Source: Drosophila pseudoobscura
Taxonomy: Eukaryota > Arthropoda > Insecta > Diptera > Drosophilidae
Assembly (NCBI RefSeq): GCF_009870125.1
Contig: NW_022881696.1
Coordinates: forward strand, 18,928 to 82,927
Direction of reading: 5' to 3'
DNA length: 64,000 bases
The position numbers and the translations under genes were made by a program. The notes beneath the pieces were generated by a model, which worked only from the letters and a program-made list of their open reading frames with translations, was not told the origin of the DNA and did not search any database. Positions within the stretch are counted from its first letter, which is position 1; each line of letters starts with the position of its first letter. Shown here in pieces: positions 1 through 11,425 of the stretch.

Positions 1-421
1 GGGCGTTTCCTGGTCCAGGCAGTAATAGTATCCGTAGCAGGATTTCGGGTCAGCCACGAACTGGCTTGTGGCATTCACGCAGGACACATAACACGACGTG
101 TCGTCCGTCAGTTTCTTTACGCATTTCCCCGTGTCTTTGTCGAAGAACGGCGTGGTTCCGCTGCAGGAGCCGTAAATGCTGACAGAGTCAATACAGGTGA
201 TGTACTGGCTGCAGGAGTCGGGGTCACGGATTACCGTGTTGTTGGAGAACAACCTGCAAATGTCCTCCTCTCGAGCAACAGCCATGGGGCAGGCTAGGAC
301 CATCAGCAGAGCCGGGCCCATCACCACTGCCAGGTTAAGATGTGCTCCGAAAGCTGCAAAGGAAAACATGGAGAAATATTACTCTGGCAAATCTACCGTC
401 GCGACGGTACCAACCTCTCAT
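1..421 (-). CDS. Secreted chitin-binding protein, peritrophin-A (ChtBD2) family; 5' part only
   Basis: Two exons are visible: a 7-nt first coding exon at 415-421 (ATG AGA G) and an exon from 353 down to the window edge, separated by a 61-nt GT-AG intron. Splicing gives a start MRAFGAHLNLAVVMGP followed by a hydrophobic stretch and AVAREEDIC, a typical signal peptide for export. The first ChtBD2 unit follows, with the family spacing of six cysteines and the aromatic core (SQYITC, FFDKDTGKC). A second unit has begun (CYVSCVNATSQFVADPKSCYGYYYCLD) when the sequence ends. ChtBD2 proteins bind chitin outside the cell, in peritrophic matrix or cuticle. The tiny phase-1 first exon matches the neighbouring plus-strand genes, supporting this start. 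A reading without splicing (MFSFAAFG...) is possible but starts inside the splice acceptor. The 3' part lies outside the window. Confidence 0.8.
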
Positions 422-3047
422 TGTAAGCGATCTTCAGTATAAGTAGTCGTGGAATGATGTGCTCGGCAGGGCGACTGGTGCCGAACTAATGGCTATTACA
501 GGTCACACATTTCGCACTTCGGTTGGCTTTATTGCCTCGCATATCGAAGGATCAGTAATCATTTTTGGCAGCTATTTAGCTTTTGATTTTGTTGGAAGTT
601 AAACACCCTGCAGAACGACAAAACGCAGACAATTTATGAGAACATTTGTAATTTATTGGATACTTGACTTCTCATAAGACGACGCTGAAAAAATCTCCGC
701 TCCTGGCTAAGTCGTCGTGGCTGTTAGTGTTCGGGAATACGTGTAAATATATTGCTACCTCATGGTTTCTGCATGGTTTGGCTGCAATGCTATACTCTTT
801 GGAAGGGTATAAAAAGAAAGATAAGCTACTAACTATGATTAAAATACCCTCTGAAATGTAATCGAATATGGGGTATATGACATATGTAGATGGTATGACG
901 CTTTCAAACCTACATATATCTCTAAATACAAAGGCACGACAAAAAAGATCTGGTCGGTTATTATTTTTATTTTAAGTCAATCAGTGCAGCGTCGGTTCGC
1001 TTTCCCCAGAACTTATCCAGCATGGAGTGCATCCACTAGACCTGAAGCTCTGGTTGAAGCAGGTCGCCGCTGAAACCTAAAGGCTTGATTCGTTTTCCTT
1101 TGAAATAATTCTGCAAGCAGTTCATTGACTAAATTCTGAATATAATAAGATTTGAATAATAGCTAGAATATTTTTTCATACTCATTCAACGCTGAAAAAT
1201 GATTGCGTTTCGAATAGAGGTCCATTGCTTAATCACGCAGCCGATAGAATACAAATTTTGACTTTACTATAATTGCCATTGACAATTGGTAAAAGACAAC
1301 GTATATACAACAGATAAGATAACTGGCAAGGAAAGAGAACGAGAACGAGCATGAAAATAAGAAGGCGAGAACGAGCATGAAAATAAGCAGGAGAGAACGA
1401 GCATGGAAATAGGCAGCAGAATTTCGATCAGCTGGCGGTGTTCATACATCGCCCTATAACAAACCATTATTTTGTATTCTAAACCATTGTTCCGCAATGC
1501 GTGTGCAGCGGCACACTGGTGTAATGCGGTCATCAGTTGGTGTGCCGCCGAAAGAAGTCATAAAATCACTAAGCACTATTTAGGTGCATGCTCGTAAATA
1601 CATATGTATAACTGCTTTTAGTAATAAATATATATTATATAAAAAGTGATTTTTTCTTTGGTGTGACTGGAATTTTTTTTGATTTGAACACAAAAATTTT
1701 GTGCAATACTTGTTTTAAATTTAAAGAATGAGAGCTTTCAAGAGCTTTTTGAAGGTGAAGGTGAAGGCTTGATCAAATACCACATTGAGACCCGCAATAT
1801 CAATAAAGGATACTTACGTATGAGTGCTGGAGTAGGTGCTCTGATGAACAACATGAATGAAGGGGACTGGGGCTAAGTTTTGATTCATATGTATCTCCTT
1901 GAACTCTATGCTCTTACGATCTGTTTGCATAATTATATAAAATGGTGCATACTTTCGGGTCTATCATATTTTAGTATATAAAGTTTGCTTTTAGGAGAAC
2001 AGAAAATTGTAGGGGGCAATCCGAACTGCAGATAAGATACCATAACTGCTACCCAAAACAGGCAATCAATCATTCAACGACAATAAATCAAGATTGAGCC
2101 TGTTAAATGTACGTAGGGCATTCAAAAAAACGGGTCGTGATCGGATAATTCTTATAGACCCTTAAAACAGAGACTTTATATGACGAATTCATATTATCGT
2201 AAACTGACCATCCATCCCTACGGATTTTTTGGCAACGTTTTTATGCGATGTTTATGGGTTTATAGAAAATATGCATGAATTCATTTATCAGATGACTTTT
2301 TCAAGGAATTTCAGGTCTTATCAGTATGATTATAGACGCTACCAGACCACTTTAATTAATATACGATAAAGCTGCCTTAAATAAAAGTACCATTCAGTGA
2401 GCGAATATCTAAAAATATATTCATTATTTTGGTTACGAGAGAGGATATATGTATGTACATATATATACATACATATATATACATATATGTAGTATCGGTG
2501 AAACGTAGAAGAGAAAAAGACCAAGGATCGCTGGAAAATGAAAGTTTAGATAGTAAAAAATATCAAGGCAGCGAGTAAAGTGATCAATAAGTCCCATGCC
2601 ATTAAATTAAAAATCAATTATAGACAAAGAAAACGCACGCAATCAGTCTCTGATTATCCGAATTCCGTCAGGGGTGTCATGTCAAAATAGCTGGCTACTA
2701 AGACACGGACAGGGCACGCTGTCCAGGTGCCGATTATAGCTTAAAAGGCGGTCTACGGTGGCCGAGTCCGCTAGTATAACATTAAACGTCCAGCGCCACT
2801 GACGGGGACTACCAGTGCGAGTACAATTACAATAATGAAAGGTGCGTGGTTTACCATAGTCCGGGGACGGGAACAAATCTTATCGCTCGACTCTGACTCT
2901 GACTCCGACTTCGACTCAGAATTTTAATTACGAATACGATATTCTGCGTTGCTGCCGGATGGCTTATCTGCGGAGCTGCTGGAGTGTCTGACAATTTTTT
3001 AATTAACGCGCTGCCAGGCTGTGCTTGGCAGGGTTTGGCAGAGCGCC
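422..3047. other. Intergenic region between divergent chitin-binding genes
   Basis: No supported gene is seen. The DNA is AT-rich, with short imperfect repeats at 1330-1410 (three spaced copies of a GAACGAGCATG(A/G)AAATA motif), an ATACAT-type run at 2448-2490 and a GACTCT/GACTCC run at 2888-2920. An inverted repeat CGGCACAC / GTGTGCCG lies around 1508-1547. CTTATC (GATA-type) sites at about 2879 and 2962 lie upstream of the gene at 3158 and could be gut enhancer sites; this is an inference. Confidence 0.6.
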
Positions 3048-3077
3048 TATAAAAGCGCACAGCCAGCTTTTGGTCAG
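3048..3077 (+). promoter_or_regulatory. TATA box and initiator of the 3158 gene
   Basis: TATAAAAG at 3048-3055 is followed 28 bp later by a TCAG initiator (3074-3077). This is the canonical insect core-promoter spacing, and it lies about 80 bp upstream of the first ATG at 3158. Confidence 0.75.
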
Positions 3078-3157
3078 GCTAGTACCAGCATCGCTCTCTC
3101 AAGTGGAATATCGAATACCGAGTGAATCTGTCGTAATTAACTCCAAGTCCGATCCAA

Positions 3158-4279
3158 ATGGGAGGTAGGGCTCGGACTGGTGGCGAGGAGTCCTGCGTGG
3201 CATCCAAACCGTAACTGAACCCTCTATCTTTTCGATCTTCTACCCTTGCAGGTTTCAATATGAAGGTCTGCGCCCTTGCGGCCTGTCTGCTGCTGGCCGG
3301 GCAGGTGTCCAGCTACTCGATGGAGGATTTGTGCGCCCAGTGGTCGGGCTCCGGCTACGTGGGTAACCCCGCCGACTGTACTGGATGGGGCTACTGCCAG
3401 GGCCAGAAGCTGGTGTCTTGGAACACTTGCAAGAACGGCCTTGTTTTCAATGCCCAGACCTCAACCTGCGGATTTGCCAACTCAACTATTTGCACCACCA
3501 GCGCGGTGGCTACCTGCGCCGCCGCCAAGTCTCCTATGTATGTGGCAGTGCCCGATGATTGCAACAAGTATGGCTACTGCTTCGGAAACGGCACCATTGA
3601 CTACGGCAGCTGCGGTACCGGCGGAGTCTATGCCGCCCACAGCAATGCTTGCATTTGGGGACCGGCTTGTCCTCAGGACTCCATCTGCCGTTTCATGAAA
3701 AATGATATTTTCGTCGGTGACCCAAATAACTGCGGCTCCTATCTGCTGTGCAACAACGGATACGGTACACCAGGATCATGTCCCACCAACACGTTCTACA
3801 GCGCGGGCAGCGGAAATTGCCAATCCACCAACCCATGCACTGGCGGTTCCGGCAGCAGTGGTAGTAATACAGGCAGTCCCTATACTGTTGGACAGCAAGT
3901 TAGTGGCGTGTGCAAAGACGGTAAAGCTATCGGTTCAGCCACAACCTTCTATGTGAGTGATACAAAAACATGCTATGGGTATTTTTACTGTACATCAACT
4001 ACTGAGGATGGAATTTGGAATTCGTGTTTATTTGGAACCCATTTCGATCCTACGCCACAGCAATGCGTGTCACCCGCTGCTTACGCCTGCTCACTCAACC
4101 GTTGCGGCAATGTTGCTTCGCCCTTCATGGCTGTATTCAATACAAATTGCACGGAGTATGAAATCTGCTCGAGCAGCGCTACAAACTACTGTCCAAGCTC
4201 AAACAAGTACTACGATGAGGTACATAACATATGCACAACAAAACCACTTAATTACACTATTTGCGAGGCAAGCACATAA
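3158..4279 (+). CDS. Secreted chitin-binding protein with five ChtBD2 units
   Basis: The coding exons are 3158-3164 (ATG GGA G) and 3252-4279, joined across an 87-nt GT-AG intron, giving 344 aa. The start reads MGGFNMKVCALAACLLLAGQ, a signal peptide, then MEDLC. An internal ATG at 3260 could also serve as a start and would keep the signal peptide. Five cysteine-rich ChtBD2 units follow at roughly residues 24-82, 88-138, 142-194, 215-278 and 282-338. A Gly/Ser-rich linker (GGSGSSGSNTGS) separates units three and four. The protein is expected to be secreted and to bind chitin in the peritrophic matrix or a related lining. A TATA box lies upstream and a polyadenylation signal AATAAA at 4296-4301. 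The last third of the gene and its 3' flank are duplicated perfectly downstream. The neighbours are paralogues. Family assignment is firm; the D. melanogaster counterpart (CG6933/CG6947/CG6996/CG7017 type) is from memory and not resolved. Confidence 0.9.
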
Positions 4280-4897
4280 AATTACCTTAATCCCTAATAA
4301 ATGCTCTATTCGGCACTGAAATGGTATTTCAACTCAATTCAAATTTAATAATTAGGCGAAATAGCTTATGTAGAAATTCGAAAGTATTCTTCTATGGATA
4401 ATCTCATTCAAGCATTCTAAAAAAAAGATCAAAAACATGCTATGGGTATTTTTACTGTACATCAACTACTGAGGATGGAATTTGGAATTCGTGTTTATTT
4501 GGAACCCATTTCGATCCTACGCCACAGCAATGCGTGTCACCCGCTGCTTACGCCTGCTCACTCAACCGTTGCGGCAATGTTGCTTCGCCCTTCATGGCTG
4601 TATTCAATACAAATTGCACGGAGTATGAAATCTGCTCGAGCAGCGCTACAAACTACTGTCCAAGCTCAAACAAGTACTACGATGAGGTACATAACATATG
4701 CACAACAAAACCACTTAATTACACTATTTGCGAGGCAAGCACATAAAATTACCTTAATCCCTAATAAATGCTCTATTCGGCACTGAAATGGTATTTCAAC
4801 TCAATTCAAATTTAATAATTAGGCGAAATAGCTTATGTAGAAATTCGAAAGTATTCTTCTATGGATAATCTCATTCAAGCATTCTAAAAAAAAGATC
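3964..4897 (+). repeat. Perfect 467-bp direct tandem duplication of a gene 3' end
   Basis: Copy 1 is 3964-4430 and copy 2 is 4431-4897. Both begin AAAAACATGCTATGGG and end TTCTAAAAAAAAGATC, and I saw no mismatch between them (translations of both copies are identical). Copy 1 contains the last 105 codons of the chitin-binding gene, its stop, AATAAA signal and 3' flank. Copy 2 is therefore outside the coding sequence. Confidence 0.93.
4431..4746 (+). pseudogene. Duplicated 3' fragment of the chitin-binding gene
   Basis: This part of the second duplication copy repeats the C-terminal half of ChtBD2 unit four and all of unit five, including the stop codon. It has no promoter, start or signal peptide of its own and lies after the stop and poly(A) signal of the intact gene. 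It would only be transcribed by read-through. It is identical in sequence to the functional copy, so it is either very recent or an assembly artefact. Confidence 0.8.
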
Positions 4898-5907
4898 TGC
4901 AGAATTCGAAGACTATTAGAGGTGTAGAGGTGATGCTGTAGTTGTCATTTGATCGGAGTTTATGCTGTAAATGTATCCGATCTATGGCTCCTATTACCCA
5001 TCCACTTACAGCGGAAAATTCTTCCAGATGAACAGAGCAAGAATAGAGAGTACCGATAAAAGATAGTGTGGCAACAATTAGAGAGAGAGAGTTTTTAGAG
5101 AGTTTAGAAAGTGCTATAAAATGCTCAAAGATTTTTGCAGCAAAGCTCTAGTATGTAGAGAAATATAGAGGTCACTTACGTTTATTGAATTTTAAGAACT
5201 GATTCATAGGTTTGATCATTACTTCTGCTTAGAAGTAAATCATCGCAAACTGATCCGAACTTGTGACCATTCCAAAATATTTATGAAACTGTGGACATTT
5301 AATAATGAGCTATGGTTAATAGTGGCAGCAGGAGTCAACCTCAACAAGAGTGCTATGGACATTTGGTAAAACGATACATGCACATACTCGTATATTTCCA
5401 AAAAATGGAGCCATCAGAAGGGGGAAAAACAATCAAGATTTTATCAGTACGGTATTCTAAGTAATTCAATTTCCCTTCGTCGTTCGACACTCCATCATCG
5501 ACTGCTGATGACATGGAGTGCCTGGTATTCAATGGCAATATCAATGCCACGGCTCTCACTCTCATCTCCGACACATCCAATCTCGCTATCGATGCCGATG
5601 CCGATGCCGTGCAGATCAATCCGATATCGCATCTTCTACGTGTACTTGTACGTGTATGTCGTACGAGTATATTGTATATTGTATATTGATGGTGTCTGTC
5701 GTGTCGGTGGTGCTCCGTTCGAGTGCCAATGAGATCAATGACAATGTTATGCCGTGTAATTTACATGCTTCTCACTATCGTACATCGGAGTGCGAATGCT
5801 ATCTGGTCCTCTGATTGAGATATCAGACACCGCGACAAGCGACTCCCTAGTCAGGTGCATTTTGGAAATTGTTTTTCGCCGAAGAAAAGAGCAGAATGCT
5901 CTTTGCA
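4898..5907 (+). other. Intergenic region
   Basis: No gene is supported. There is a short GAGAGA tract at 5080-5095 and a CGATGCCGATGCCGATGCC run near 5590. Short open frames near 5500-5800 are low-complexity and show no family resemblance. Confidence 0.5.
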
Positions 5908-5946
5908 TATTTAAGGGGGAGGCGGCCCCCTGACAGCGCATCATTC
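5908..5946 (+). promoter_or_regulatory. TATA-like box and initiator of the 6033 gene
   Basis: TATTTAAG at 5908-5915 is followed about 35 bp later by TCATTC (5941-5946), a good match to the insect initiator. It lies about 90 bp upstream of the ATG at 6033. Confidence 0.6.
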
Positions 5947-6032
5947 ACGTTTTGGTTGCTGCTCACAAGGGATCGCACCGCAATTAAAATTCAAGGATAC
6001 CAATAAAACTCTCCTCCGCACGGATATAGACT

Positions 6033-7217
6033 ATGAAGCAAGGTAGGTGTCAGGCCGCCAGGGTGCCTTCCCCTCCAATTATCCACTCCTTCATCCCTCG
6101 CATTCACCTTCGTTCCGGTGCACTCCGGTGTTTCTCAAATGCAGCTAGGGGAATCCTGTCATTGCTCGCTCTGGCCAGCCTGGCAGCCATAGCCTTGGGC
6201 AGCAATGCGATCGACGAGTTCGATTACCTTTCGGTCCAGGAGATTTGTAGCCTGCTGCCGTGGGAGACGAGCTTCCTGCGCCCGACCACCTGCGACAACT
6301 GGGTGACCTGCCCGGCCAACGGCTCCAGCCTGGAGCAAGGCGCTTGCGCCACCGGACTGTTCTACAATAAGCAGCTGGGCCGCTGCAACGTGGCCGCGAG
6401 CGTCAGGTGTCCCTACACAGGTGTGGAGGTCGGTGCCCCCGCTAACCTGTGCGCCAACGAGACCGAAGGCAGCTTCGTGCAAGACCCCAGCAGCAGCAAC
6501 TGCCGCGGCTACATCCTCTGCCAGGGCCACACCCAGATCCACGCCAACTGCCCCAGCGAGCTGATCTTCAATCCCACTTCCCGCTCCTGCGTCTACAACA
6601 ACCAGTACACGTGCCCGCAGAGCCAGAAGACGCACACCAGCCCGGCATGTCGGGCCCTGCCCAACAACACGCGCCTGGCTCACACCGAGCACTGCGAGAG
6701 GTACTACGAGTGCATAAACGATATCCTCCACACCCGCGAGTGTGAACCTCAGAAGGCCTACGACGTGAACAGGGGCTACTGCGTGGACATCGATTTGGTG
6801 TCCTGCTATGCCACGGCCGCCCTGCCGGAGCCGGAGAACACATACTGCCTGAACAGAACCGCTGGATACCACGCGGATGACCAGTCCTGCAGCCATTACT
6901 ACATCTGCGGCAAACCCGTCAACGGCAAGTACGACACGGAGCCCCAGCATCTGAGCTGCGCCCTCGGCCAGTACTTTGACATCGAGAAACTCTCCTGTCG
7001 CGACCGTCTCAACGTTCGCTGTTTGCTGGACCGCTGCGTGGGCAATAACATGTCGTACGTGAACGTGGTCGATGATTGCCAAAAATATGCCCGCTGCTCG
7101 GGCGGCGTCACCGCCGGCACCGGCCGTTGTCCGGAGAATTACTACTTCGATGAGCGCAGCCAGGGCTGCACGCCCATCAACTACAACTACATTGCCTGCT
7201 CGCCGAGGATTGTCTAA
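6033..7217 (+). CDS. Secreted chitin-binding protein with five ChtBD2 units
   Basis: The coding exons are 6033-6042 (ATG AAG CAA G) and 6145-7217, giving 360 aa. The 102-nt intron begins GTAGGT and ends TTTCTCAAATGCAG. It happens to be open and a multiple of three, so an unspliced reading gives a misleading 394-aa product. The spliced start MKQARGILSLLALASLAA is a clean signal peptide, which the unspliced reading lacks. Five ChtBD2 units follow, each with six cysteines, ending with the conserved LDRCVGNN...DDCQKYARC...YYFDERSQGC unit shared by the paralogues. The protein should be exported and bind chitin. Codon use is GC-rich, as in well-expressed fly genes. AATAAA at 7245-7250 lies 28 nt after the stop, a very short 3' UTR. 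A 307-aa frame on the other strand is only a shadow of this gene. Confidence 0.9.
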   Translation: MKQGRCQAARVPSPPIIHSFIPRIHLRSGALRCFSNAARGILSLLALASLAAIALGSNAIDEFDYLSVQEICSLLPWETSFLRPTTCDNWVTCPANGSSLEQGACATGLFYNKQLGRCNVAASVRCPYTGVEVGAPANLCANETEGSFVQDPSSSNCRGYILCQGHTQIHANCPSELIFNPTSRSCVYNNQYTCPQSQKTHTSPACRALPNNTRLAHTEHCERYYECINDILHTRECEPQKAYDVNRGYCVDIDLVSCYATAALPEPENTYCLNRTAGYHADDQSCSHYYICGKPVNGKYDTEPQHLSCALGQYFDIEKLSCRDRLNVRCLLDRCVGNNMSYVNVVDDCQKYARCSGGVTAGTGRCPENYYFDERSQGCTPINYNYIACSPRIV

Positions 7218-7250
7218 CCCGTAATTGGCTCACCCGTAAATTAAAATAAA

Positions 7251-8950
7251 ACCCGAGCGTATCATGGTGGAGGTCACAAGTTAGAGGATGGGCATACATG
7301 GAAGCAACACTAGCACGCACGATTAAACATTTTCCCAACACGGTAGAACACGAGATATTGTAATTTTGAATTTTTTTTTTTGCATACTTTTATTAATATT
7401 AAACTTCAATAATGCATTCCAATTCCTTCCAATAGCTATGCCGGTTTATATATTACTATAGGGGCTAGTTCATAGTTCAACTTAACGATAAAATGATAGG
7501 ACTGTTTTATGCCTGATCGAAGAATGCACGATCCACGTTCACCTCTAGTCATCCTCCTCAGCATCATTTTACTCGAATGATTTGAATACTCCTCTTTCGT
7601 AGTCCATGATGGGACTCCACTCGAATGATGAGGATCGGGACGAAGATGGAGATGGAGATGGGGACGTGGCCAGAGGAAGGAGACAGCAAATGTTCATTTG
7701 CAGAGCTCGAGCTGTGCCTCGATAAGGTTCCTTCCAGAAGAGTTCTTTGGTACGGGGTACGGGTACGGCCTTCCCCATCAAATTACGCCGCATACCACAT
7801 GCCGCATACCGCTTTTGGCAATCGCTCTTCGTTACAGTTCAAGTGCCCAGACATTATCAATTTTCAATTTTAATTAAAAGAGTACCATCGTCGCCAGATT
7901 TCGGGTTCGAAGAATTCGGTGCCATACCGTTATTTGATAGCCCGATAACAGATTCAACATTTGAGGGTGCTGACTTTTATACTATTTCCGTGTTCCGATC
8001 TTGCCACTGACTGAACAGGTGGGCAGGCACCCGCTTCAGGAGAGTGTTTGCCAGAAAAATTATGTTCCTCCACATGATTCGGAATCTGCTGTAGAGCTCT
8101 AGTATCCATAAAGGATATACTTATTATTTTTTTATTTTTTTTTTATTTTTTTAGTGTATAGATAATTGTGTATTTGGTGTATTTAATAAATATGGCCTCC
8201 GATTAGCGGGAATTCTGAGAAATAAGAGAGGCCGGAAAGTAGTCATGTGACAGCATGTGTGGAAGAAGATTCATGGATCCCCCGAGGCATGACAGGAGGC
8301 AGAAAGCTACAATTGTAATATGTTCATAGCGGCCTAATATTATGCCCGATTATGGAATACGTAGGCTGCCCCGTTTATGTCCGTAGCCATGGCTATTTTT
8401 ATATATTGCCATTTAAAAGTTTTGAATGAGTTTTTGACCACCCAAAACATTAAATCAAGGGATCCTCTGACTTGCAGATAAAGCCTTGCCTTGCAGACAA
8501 TTCCTTGTGAGTGCCAAAAGTAGTACTGCGAAAGTAGGGTTAAACGTTTTGAAATGTGTGTAAAATGTGTTCATCTTCCTTAAGAATATTTTTGAAAACA
8601 ATAAAATCATTTTAAAGGTTATTTGGTTGGCCTTTCACTATTAGTCGCTAGTAAGCGGCTTCTTTGCCTGCTGCTGCCATTCACAGTCCTGCGTAGACTG
8701 ACTAGTAGCCTCGATCCTTTACTTCAGCAGTCTACAAAAACCGCTGAGGCATCTGAAGAGCTTTTGGCGCCTCTTCCTCCATGCACAGCTGTGCATTCCC
8801 AAAAATGCATGACGTCATGTCCGGATCATGTTTTATTAGTGCTGTAGTTATTATGTTGGCCAATCGATACACAGAAATCTACCCAGAGGACAAAGTGCCT
8901 TAATCGCTATTAAGATTTGATAGTACTCGCCTGACATTGACAGCAGAGTC
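7251..8950 (+). other. Intergenic region
   Basis: This lies between the poly(A) signals of two convergent chitin-binding genes. It contains a T-rich stretch near 7371-7382, an ACTCGAATGAT 11-mer repeated at about 7570 and 7619, a GGAGATGGAGAT run at 7648, and T-rich runs at 8125-8152. I see no coding or RNA gene. A 74-aa frame at 8623 begins with TTG and has no supporting features. Confidence 0.5.
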
Positions 8951-9014
8951 GTATTTATTGTCGAGGCATAAGGTATCTAACAAGAGTCTAATTAAAACCG
9001 ATTGCGTACGCTGC

Positions 9015-10120
9015 TCACGAGGCTTCAGTACTGGCGCTGGCGCTGGCGCTGGGGCTGGGGCTGGGACTGGTCCCGTCCGTGTCATCATTCATAGCTGTTT
9101 GCGACACGACTTTGGTCGAAGCTGCAGCTGATAGCTGGCAGGCGGGATAAGATATTACCTGCGTTGTGCAGCGTTGAGTCACCTCATCGAAGTACTCTTC
9201 GCCTGGGCAGGTGCCCGCGCCTATGCTGGCTCCGTCCTGGCATAAGGAGAATCCCCTGCAACCGTCATCCGACTCGCTGGCCAGTTGAATGGTCGTATTG
9301 CCGAGACCCACGCAGCGGTCGTAGGCGCAGGGCGCCTTGTAGCGGGGCACGCAGGCACCACCGTCGACGGCCAGGAAGAACCTTCCGTCAGAGCACACGG
9401 CATGCTCCAGGGCCATTTGACCGTCCTCTAGCTCGTGGCAGTAGTAGTAGCCGTTGCAAGAGATGTTATCGGACACGAAGTCGCCAGCATGGGCGCAGAC
9501 GCCCATCTCGTCGATATCCGGGGCCACGGTGAAGTCGCACTCCACGTTCTGCGGATAGTCACATCGTGCAGAGCCGGCGCTGAAATAGAAGGTGCCAGGG
9601 CAGGTGCCATTGAGCACCTGGCCGTCCCAGCACATTTGCCAGCCGTTGCAGTTGGTGGTGTCCTTGATGAAGACGCCGTCGGGCAGGATGTTGCAGTAGT
9701 TGTCCGGGTCCATCTTCACCTGGCAGGGAAAGTTCCGTATGCAGTCTTCCGTTCCGGCACTATAGTTCATTCCCGTGGGGCACGTTCCTTTCGTCCCCTT
9801 TCCGTTCAGACAGTAGTAGTAACTGCTGCAGGAGTACGGATCGGCGGTGAAGCCATTCAGAACCGATGCGCATGGATCGCTCGACACGCACTTGATGCTG
9901 TCCGAGGCCACACACTCCTCGCTCTCTCTGTCGTAAAAGAGGTCAGCGCCACAGGTTCCGGCGACTGGCTTCCCATCGACGCACTCTATCCAGGCGTTGC
10001 ACGCACGGGGATCGTTGATTTTCGTCCCGTTGACGACCAGGGTGCAGATGACACTCGGGTCAAAGGAGGCGCTACCCAGTGGCACCAGGGCTAGTCCAAG
10101 GATCACAAATATCCCGGCAT
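9015..10120 (-). CDS. Secreted chitin-binding protein with five ChtBD2 units (5' exon unresolved)
   Basis: The main exon runs from a splice acceptor at 10121-10122 down to the stop at 9015. In frame it reads DAGIFVILGLALVPLGSAS then FDPSVIC, so the hydrophobic part of a signal peptide is present. The ATG must be in an upstream mini-exon. The paralogues use a 7-10 nt phase-1 exon, but I could not place one here: ATGAGTAC/GTAAAA near 10245 has the wrong phase. Five ChtBD2 units follow (first ICTLVVNGTKINDPRACNAW, last DRCVGLGNTTIQLASESDDG), then a low-complexity Ser/Pro/Ala tail (SPSPSPSASASAS). Function is predicted as extracellular chitin binding. A minus-strand TATA box at 10347-10353 fits. 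A minus-strand AATAAA lies at 8953-8958. It is transcribed away from the 11426 gene. Confidence 0.85.
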
Positions 10121-10346
10121 CTAGTGCGAATAAATTTAAATTAAATAAACATTAGCACAAACTTTCAAGACTATTTAGATGCTCTCTCAGAATTTTGTCT
10201 AGTGATATTCCATTCGTACAAACGATGTATTTTACGTACTCATGTTGCTTGTATGGGGCATTGGAGAAGACTCAAAATGTTTTATCAACGCTCCAAGCTG
10301 AAATCGTGGCAACGGCAACGTTCAACTGGAAGGCGCACAGCACTGG

Positions 10347-10353
10347 TTTTATA
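10347..10353 (-). promoter_or_regulatory. TATA box of the minus-strand chitin-binding gene
   Basis: Minus-strand TATAAAA is followed about 25-30 bp downstream by CCAGTTG, an initiator-like sequence at about 10323-10329. It lies roughly 230 bp upstream of the main coding exon. Confidence 0.6.
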
Positions 10354-11343
10354 CTCGTATACAGCACAGAAACACAACGATGATGGTTCGGGCGTTCCGC
10401 ATGTCCATAAATTTCTGAGCATTACTTCACAGTCGGAACTGTCGTCAGTTTTAGTCAATGGCTAAAATTGGGGTTGAGCGTATATTCATATTTATGTTTT
10501 ATCAAATGCTGCTAAAGCCTAATTTGACATTTTTTGATATATTTGGGAGCTCCGAGGCTGGTGGTCGATTTACAAACTGCGTATTATATAGAGGATCAGC
10601 AATATACGTTCCTTTTTCCAGAGGACACCCAGAGAGTGGCCAGACACTCGCATAGAGTGGCAAAGAGCTGATGGAACAAGAACATTCTTTCGTAAAATAA
10701 TGATCATGAGGGTGCTGGAAGGCAAATTGTCACGGATCAACTCTGAAAGACCGTCTATTGATCCTGAGAAGAGGAAGTTCTAAAATAAATCCCTCTATAT
10801 TACGATCATTGGGTAGTTATAAAAATTCGAATTTAAAGTCAGTGCAGCCATACAAATACTTTAACAGAAATATACATATGCATGAGGTGGTGCAAATATG
10901 GTTTATTCCGGTATATGTATGTATGTGTTTTTCGACTCCAAAGTCGTTCGCCTGATAAGACAAATGTATGTTCATCATGGTATAAATAAACTCCGATGAC
11001 CAGTTCATGACAAAAATACAACTGATTATGGTTTTGATACGAGGAAAAGGAGGCAAAGTCTTGTGTTATTCAAAGTATTTCCTCCGTCTGCTTAACAATA
11101 AATAAATTTAGCGATTGGCGATTAAATAATGAGACCATATTTTCCTTTATTTTCGTTGATTTCTGCAAATTGCGTAGTCGTGCTATTTATGGGTGCAATT
11201 CGTGAATAGCCATCGATCATGCAAAATAATTTTGACCATAAGTGGGGAGGTTCGATTCATCATGTCTCGTGCTTGACGTGTCGTCGATCAATGCGATCCG
11301 GGCAATTCCTCCTCCGCCGACGATAAATGTCGGCTCGGATCCA
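10354..11343. other. Shared upstream region of two divergent chitin-binding genes
   Basis: This AT-rich intergenic DNA has no supported gene. A GATAAG site at about 10954 and a few CTTAT-like sites are possible GATA-factor sites, but nothing decisive is seen. Confidence 0.4.
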
Positions 11344-11351
11344 TATAAAAG
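11344..11351 (+). promoter_or_regulatory. TATA box of the 11426 gene
   Basis: TATAAAAG lies 82 bp upstream of the ATG at 11426. An ACAGTG initiator-like sequence occurs about 30 bp downstream, near 11375. Confidence 0.75.
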
Positions 11352-11425
11352 CCTGCCAAGGCAAGGGCTCCCCAACAGTGTTCGACTGTAAGCTACCAGA
11401 ACGCGCACTGAAGAAAATTCCAAAT

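Noticed and set aside
1267-1533. An 88-aa minus-strand frame
   Set aside because: It is built from a short GAACGAGCATGAAAATA-type repeat and has no start context or domain.
6159-7082. A 307-aa minus-strand open frame
   Set aside because: It mirrors the chitin-binding gene at 6033 and has no cysteine pattern or signal of its own.
8623-8847. A 74-aa frame with a hydrophobic start
   Set aside because: It begins with TTG, has no ATG, promoter or splice context, and no family resemblance.
9435-10094. A 219-aa plus-strand open frame
   Set aside because: Shadow of the minus-strand chitin-binding gene.
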